A stretch of DNA of 17,982 nucleotides, taken from an uncultured Actinomycetes bacterium (lineage in GTDB: Bacteria > Actinomycetota > Actinomycetes > Mycobacteriales > Nakamurellaceae). Within the stretch, counting starts at the first letter, position 1, and each line of letters begins with the position of its first letter. Location: positions 1 through 17,982 of the forward strand of contig CALANS010000160.1 of assembly GCA_937926105.1 (NCBI GenBank), in the 5' to 3' direction. Under the pieces are notes generated by a model. The model was not told where the DNA came from. It saw nothing but the letters and a program-made list of their open reading frames with translations, and did no database searches. Position numbers and translations under genes: made by a program. Shown here in pieces: positions 16,246 through 17,982 of the stretch.

Positions 16246-17862
16246 GGTTCTGGCACAAATTCGGTGAAGGTTTGTTGTGTCCTTATCAGGACGCGTTTTC
16301 GGAGTAGGTCGAATTTTGCGCGGCCGTACATTTGTCGTTTGATCATTTTGACTCTGTTGACGTTTCCTTCGACTGCCCCGGAGTTGTGGGTCATGGTCAG
16401 GCCGTTGACGACGGCGGTGTGATCGTGTTTCAGCCCGGCAGTGAAGGAGTGCATGGCGGGCAGGTCGTCGGCGTCGATGGCCTGGATCCAGTCGTCCAGC
16501 CGTTCGCCGTGCAGGCCGGTGAGGATCTTGGCGAACTCGGTGACGTGACCGGCCAGGGCATCCAGGTGTGGGCAGCGGGCCCGGGCATCCTCGAGTTGGG
16601 CCTGGTCCTGCTCGTCGAGGTGGTCCGGGTCGGTCATGATCCAGCCGGCCAGGTGGCGGACCTTGGGCGGTTGGTGCACCGGCGGCGGTGCGGCGGCACC
16701 GGCCCGGAACGGGCGCAGGTAGCGGCGCACGGTCTGCTCGCTGCCGCGGTAGCCCTCGGCGGCGATCTCCCGGTAAAGGACTGCGGCGTCGGTGACGCCC
16801 TGGTTCCACCGGCGGTGCAGGTGCGCGGTGAACTCGTCGAGCAGGGTGCCGCGCGAGGTGGTCTTGGCCAGCAGTTCATCCAGGCCGGTGGCGGTGGCGA
16901 AACGCCGCACGGTGTGCGGGTCCAGCCGCAGCTCACGGGCGATGCGGCTGATCGGATACCCCTTGCGCACCAGGGATTGCACGTCGGCGTGCCGCTGCTT
17001 GGTGCGCGCGGCCAGACGTGTCTCGGCCGGCTCGGGCGGCGTTGGCGTTGCAGGCATCCGCCAGGCCGGATCACCCGCAGGGTCGGCGACGGGCTCCTCG
17101 CGTAGGCAGGCCCGGTGCGCGGCGACGGTCTTGTCCACCGCATCGCCGAGGTTGTGCCACAGGTGCCACCGATCGGCGACCTGGATCGCATCTGGCGCGC
17201 CGTCGCGGGCGCCCTGGGCGTAGGCCCCGGCGCGGTCCCGGCAGATCACCTCGATGCCCGGGTGGCCGCGGCCATCCGGCCAGGCTGTCGGCCTCCCGGT
17301 CGGATAGCAGGTCGACCGGGTGGCCCTGGGCCATGTCCACCAGGATCGTGCCGTAGCGGTAGCGCCGCCGGAACGCGAAATCGTCCACGCCGAGCACCGC
17401 CACCGCACCGACCGGCGGATCAGGCGTGCGGCGGACCAGGCGCAACAGGCTGCTACGCGACACGGCCATGCCCATCCGGGCCGCCAACCGCGCCCCGGCA
17501 CGGCCAGCCAGGGCGAGCGCAATCGCAGTCAGCACACCGGTCAGCAGCATGGTCCGCCGGGCGTAGCGGACGGTCAAATCGGGGATCTGCTCGGCGAAGG
17601 TTCGCGCCTGGCACGCCGGGTTGTCGCAGAAGAAACGGCGTACATCAAGGCGAATTGTCACCGGCCGGCCGCCGGTCACCGCGTCCGCCAGGGCGCGCTG
17701 ATATCGGCTGTGCACCCGTGAGGACTCGCGGCCACACTGTCCGCACCGCGAACCCGGCGAACGAGCATGCCCGCGAATCCGCACCATGTTCGCGTCCGCG
17801 GCGACATCATCGATGACGAGCAGGGCGAGTTGCGGTAGCAGAACAGTCAACCACCGGTACAC
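16182..17862 (-). pseudogene. ISL3-family transposase, broken by a frameshift
   Basis: Two leftward frames together make one ISL3-type transposase. The first (from about GTG 17862) carries the N-terminal zinc finger (CGQCG, then FFCDNPAC) and the first catalytic Asp in VLGVDDFAFRRR. The second carries VADRWHLWHNL with the second Asp, an inserted helix-turn-helix (GYPISRIARELRLDPHTVRRF), and the catalytic Glu in HNSGAVEGNVNRVK followed by RQMYGRAKFDLLRKRVL. The frame changes at about 17262-17275, after SLAGW and before HPGIEVICRDRAGAY; one base gained or two lost would explain it. Neither half holds all three catalytic residues, so the gene is probably inactive unless the shift is a sequencing error. 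The frame runs past RKRVL to a stop at 16182 that probably lies in flanking DNA. Confidence 0.85.
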
Positions 17863-17982
17863 TGCACAACCAGCCCTTCTTGTGGTGCTTGGCTTCTTGG
17901 TCGAACCAGGCATTTCACAAGGAGGGCTGTCAAGGGCCACGAATTCTTGACCACTGGCGGCCAGCAGACCTGACCGGTGGTG
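16246..17982 (-). mobile_element. ISL3-family insertion sequence, right end unresolved
   Basis: The element contains the broken transposase. Its left end is placed near GGTTCTGGCACAAATTCGG (16246-16264), just beyond the conserved transposase C-terminus. Toward the right, the minus strand has TGGTCAAGAATTCGTGG (17952-17936), which shares TGG...CAA...AATTCG with the left end, but the match is imperfect and gapped. The stretch 17863-17982 upstream of the transposase holds no other gene. The true right end may lie beyond the window, and no target duplication could be confirmed. Confidence 0.5.

Noticed and set aside
17071..17940. Programmed frameshifting of the transposase
   Set aside because: The ISL3 family is not known to me for programmed shifting, and no classic slippery heptamer is visible at the switch; a broken gene or sequence error is simpler.
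1..17982. CRISPR arrays, tRNA or rRNA genes
   Set aside because: No spaced direct repeats, cloverleaf-like sequence or rRNA blocks were seen by eye.

Overview
The window is GC-rich DNA with GTG and TTG starts, Tat and lipoprotein export signals, near-saturated C/G third positions and a sugar ABC importer without its own ATPase. This points to a high-GC Gram-positive soil actinomycete; the genus cannot be told from the sequence. Nearly all of it is one carbohydrate locus built around a 208-base divergent promoter region at about 8056-8263.

Rightward operon (8264-15740): a ROK-family regulator, then two large exported GH31 enzymes. The first (1106 aa, Tat signal, C-terminal CBM35) resembles 3-alpha-isomaltosyltransferase (CtsY type). 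The second (971 aa, signal peptide, C-terminal CBM20 starch-binding domain) resembles 6-alpha-glucosyltransferase (CtsZ type). In Bacillus/Sporosarcina globisporus and Arthrobacter globiformis these two enzymes together turn starch into cycloalternan, the cyclic tetrasaccharide with alternating alpha-1,3 and alpha-1,6 links.

Leftward operon (8055 down to the window edge): a second ROK regulator, two CUT1-type permeases, a lipoprotein sugar-binding protein with an unusually long Ser/Gly/Asp linker, a cytoplasmic GH15 enzyme resembling isomaltose glucohydrolase, and a cytoplasmic GH31 enzyme closely similar in motifs to the exported CtsY-like one. A further gene seems to begin exactly at base 3. 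The genes are tightly packed, several with overlapping stop and start codons.

Proposed logic (inference): starch is converted outside the cell to cycloalternan, a sugar few competitors can use. The ring is imported intact, opened at its alpha-1,3 links to isomaltose by the cytoplasmic GH31, and split to glucose by the GH15. The two ROK proteins probably share control of both operons through TTAG/CTAA-type sites in the divergent region.

Right flank (15741-17982): a spacer with a weak terminator candidate, the 3' remnant of an unrecognised leftward gene, and a frameshifted ISL3-family transposase whose insertion probably cut that gene. No tRNA, rRNA or CRISPR array was seen.
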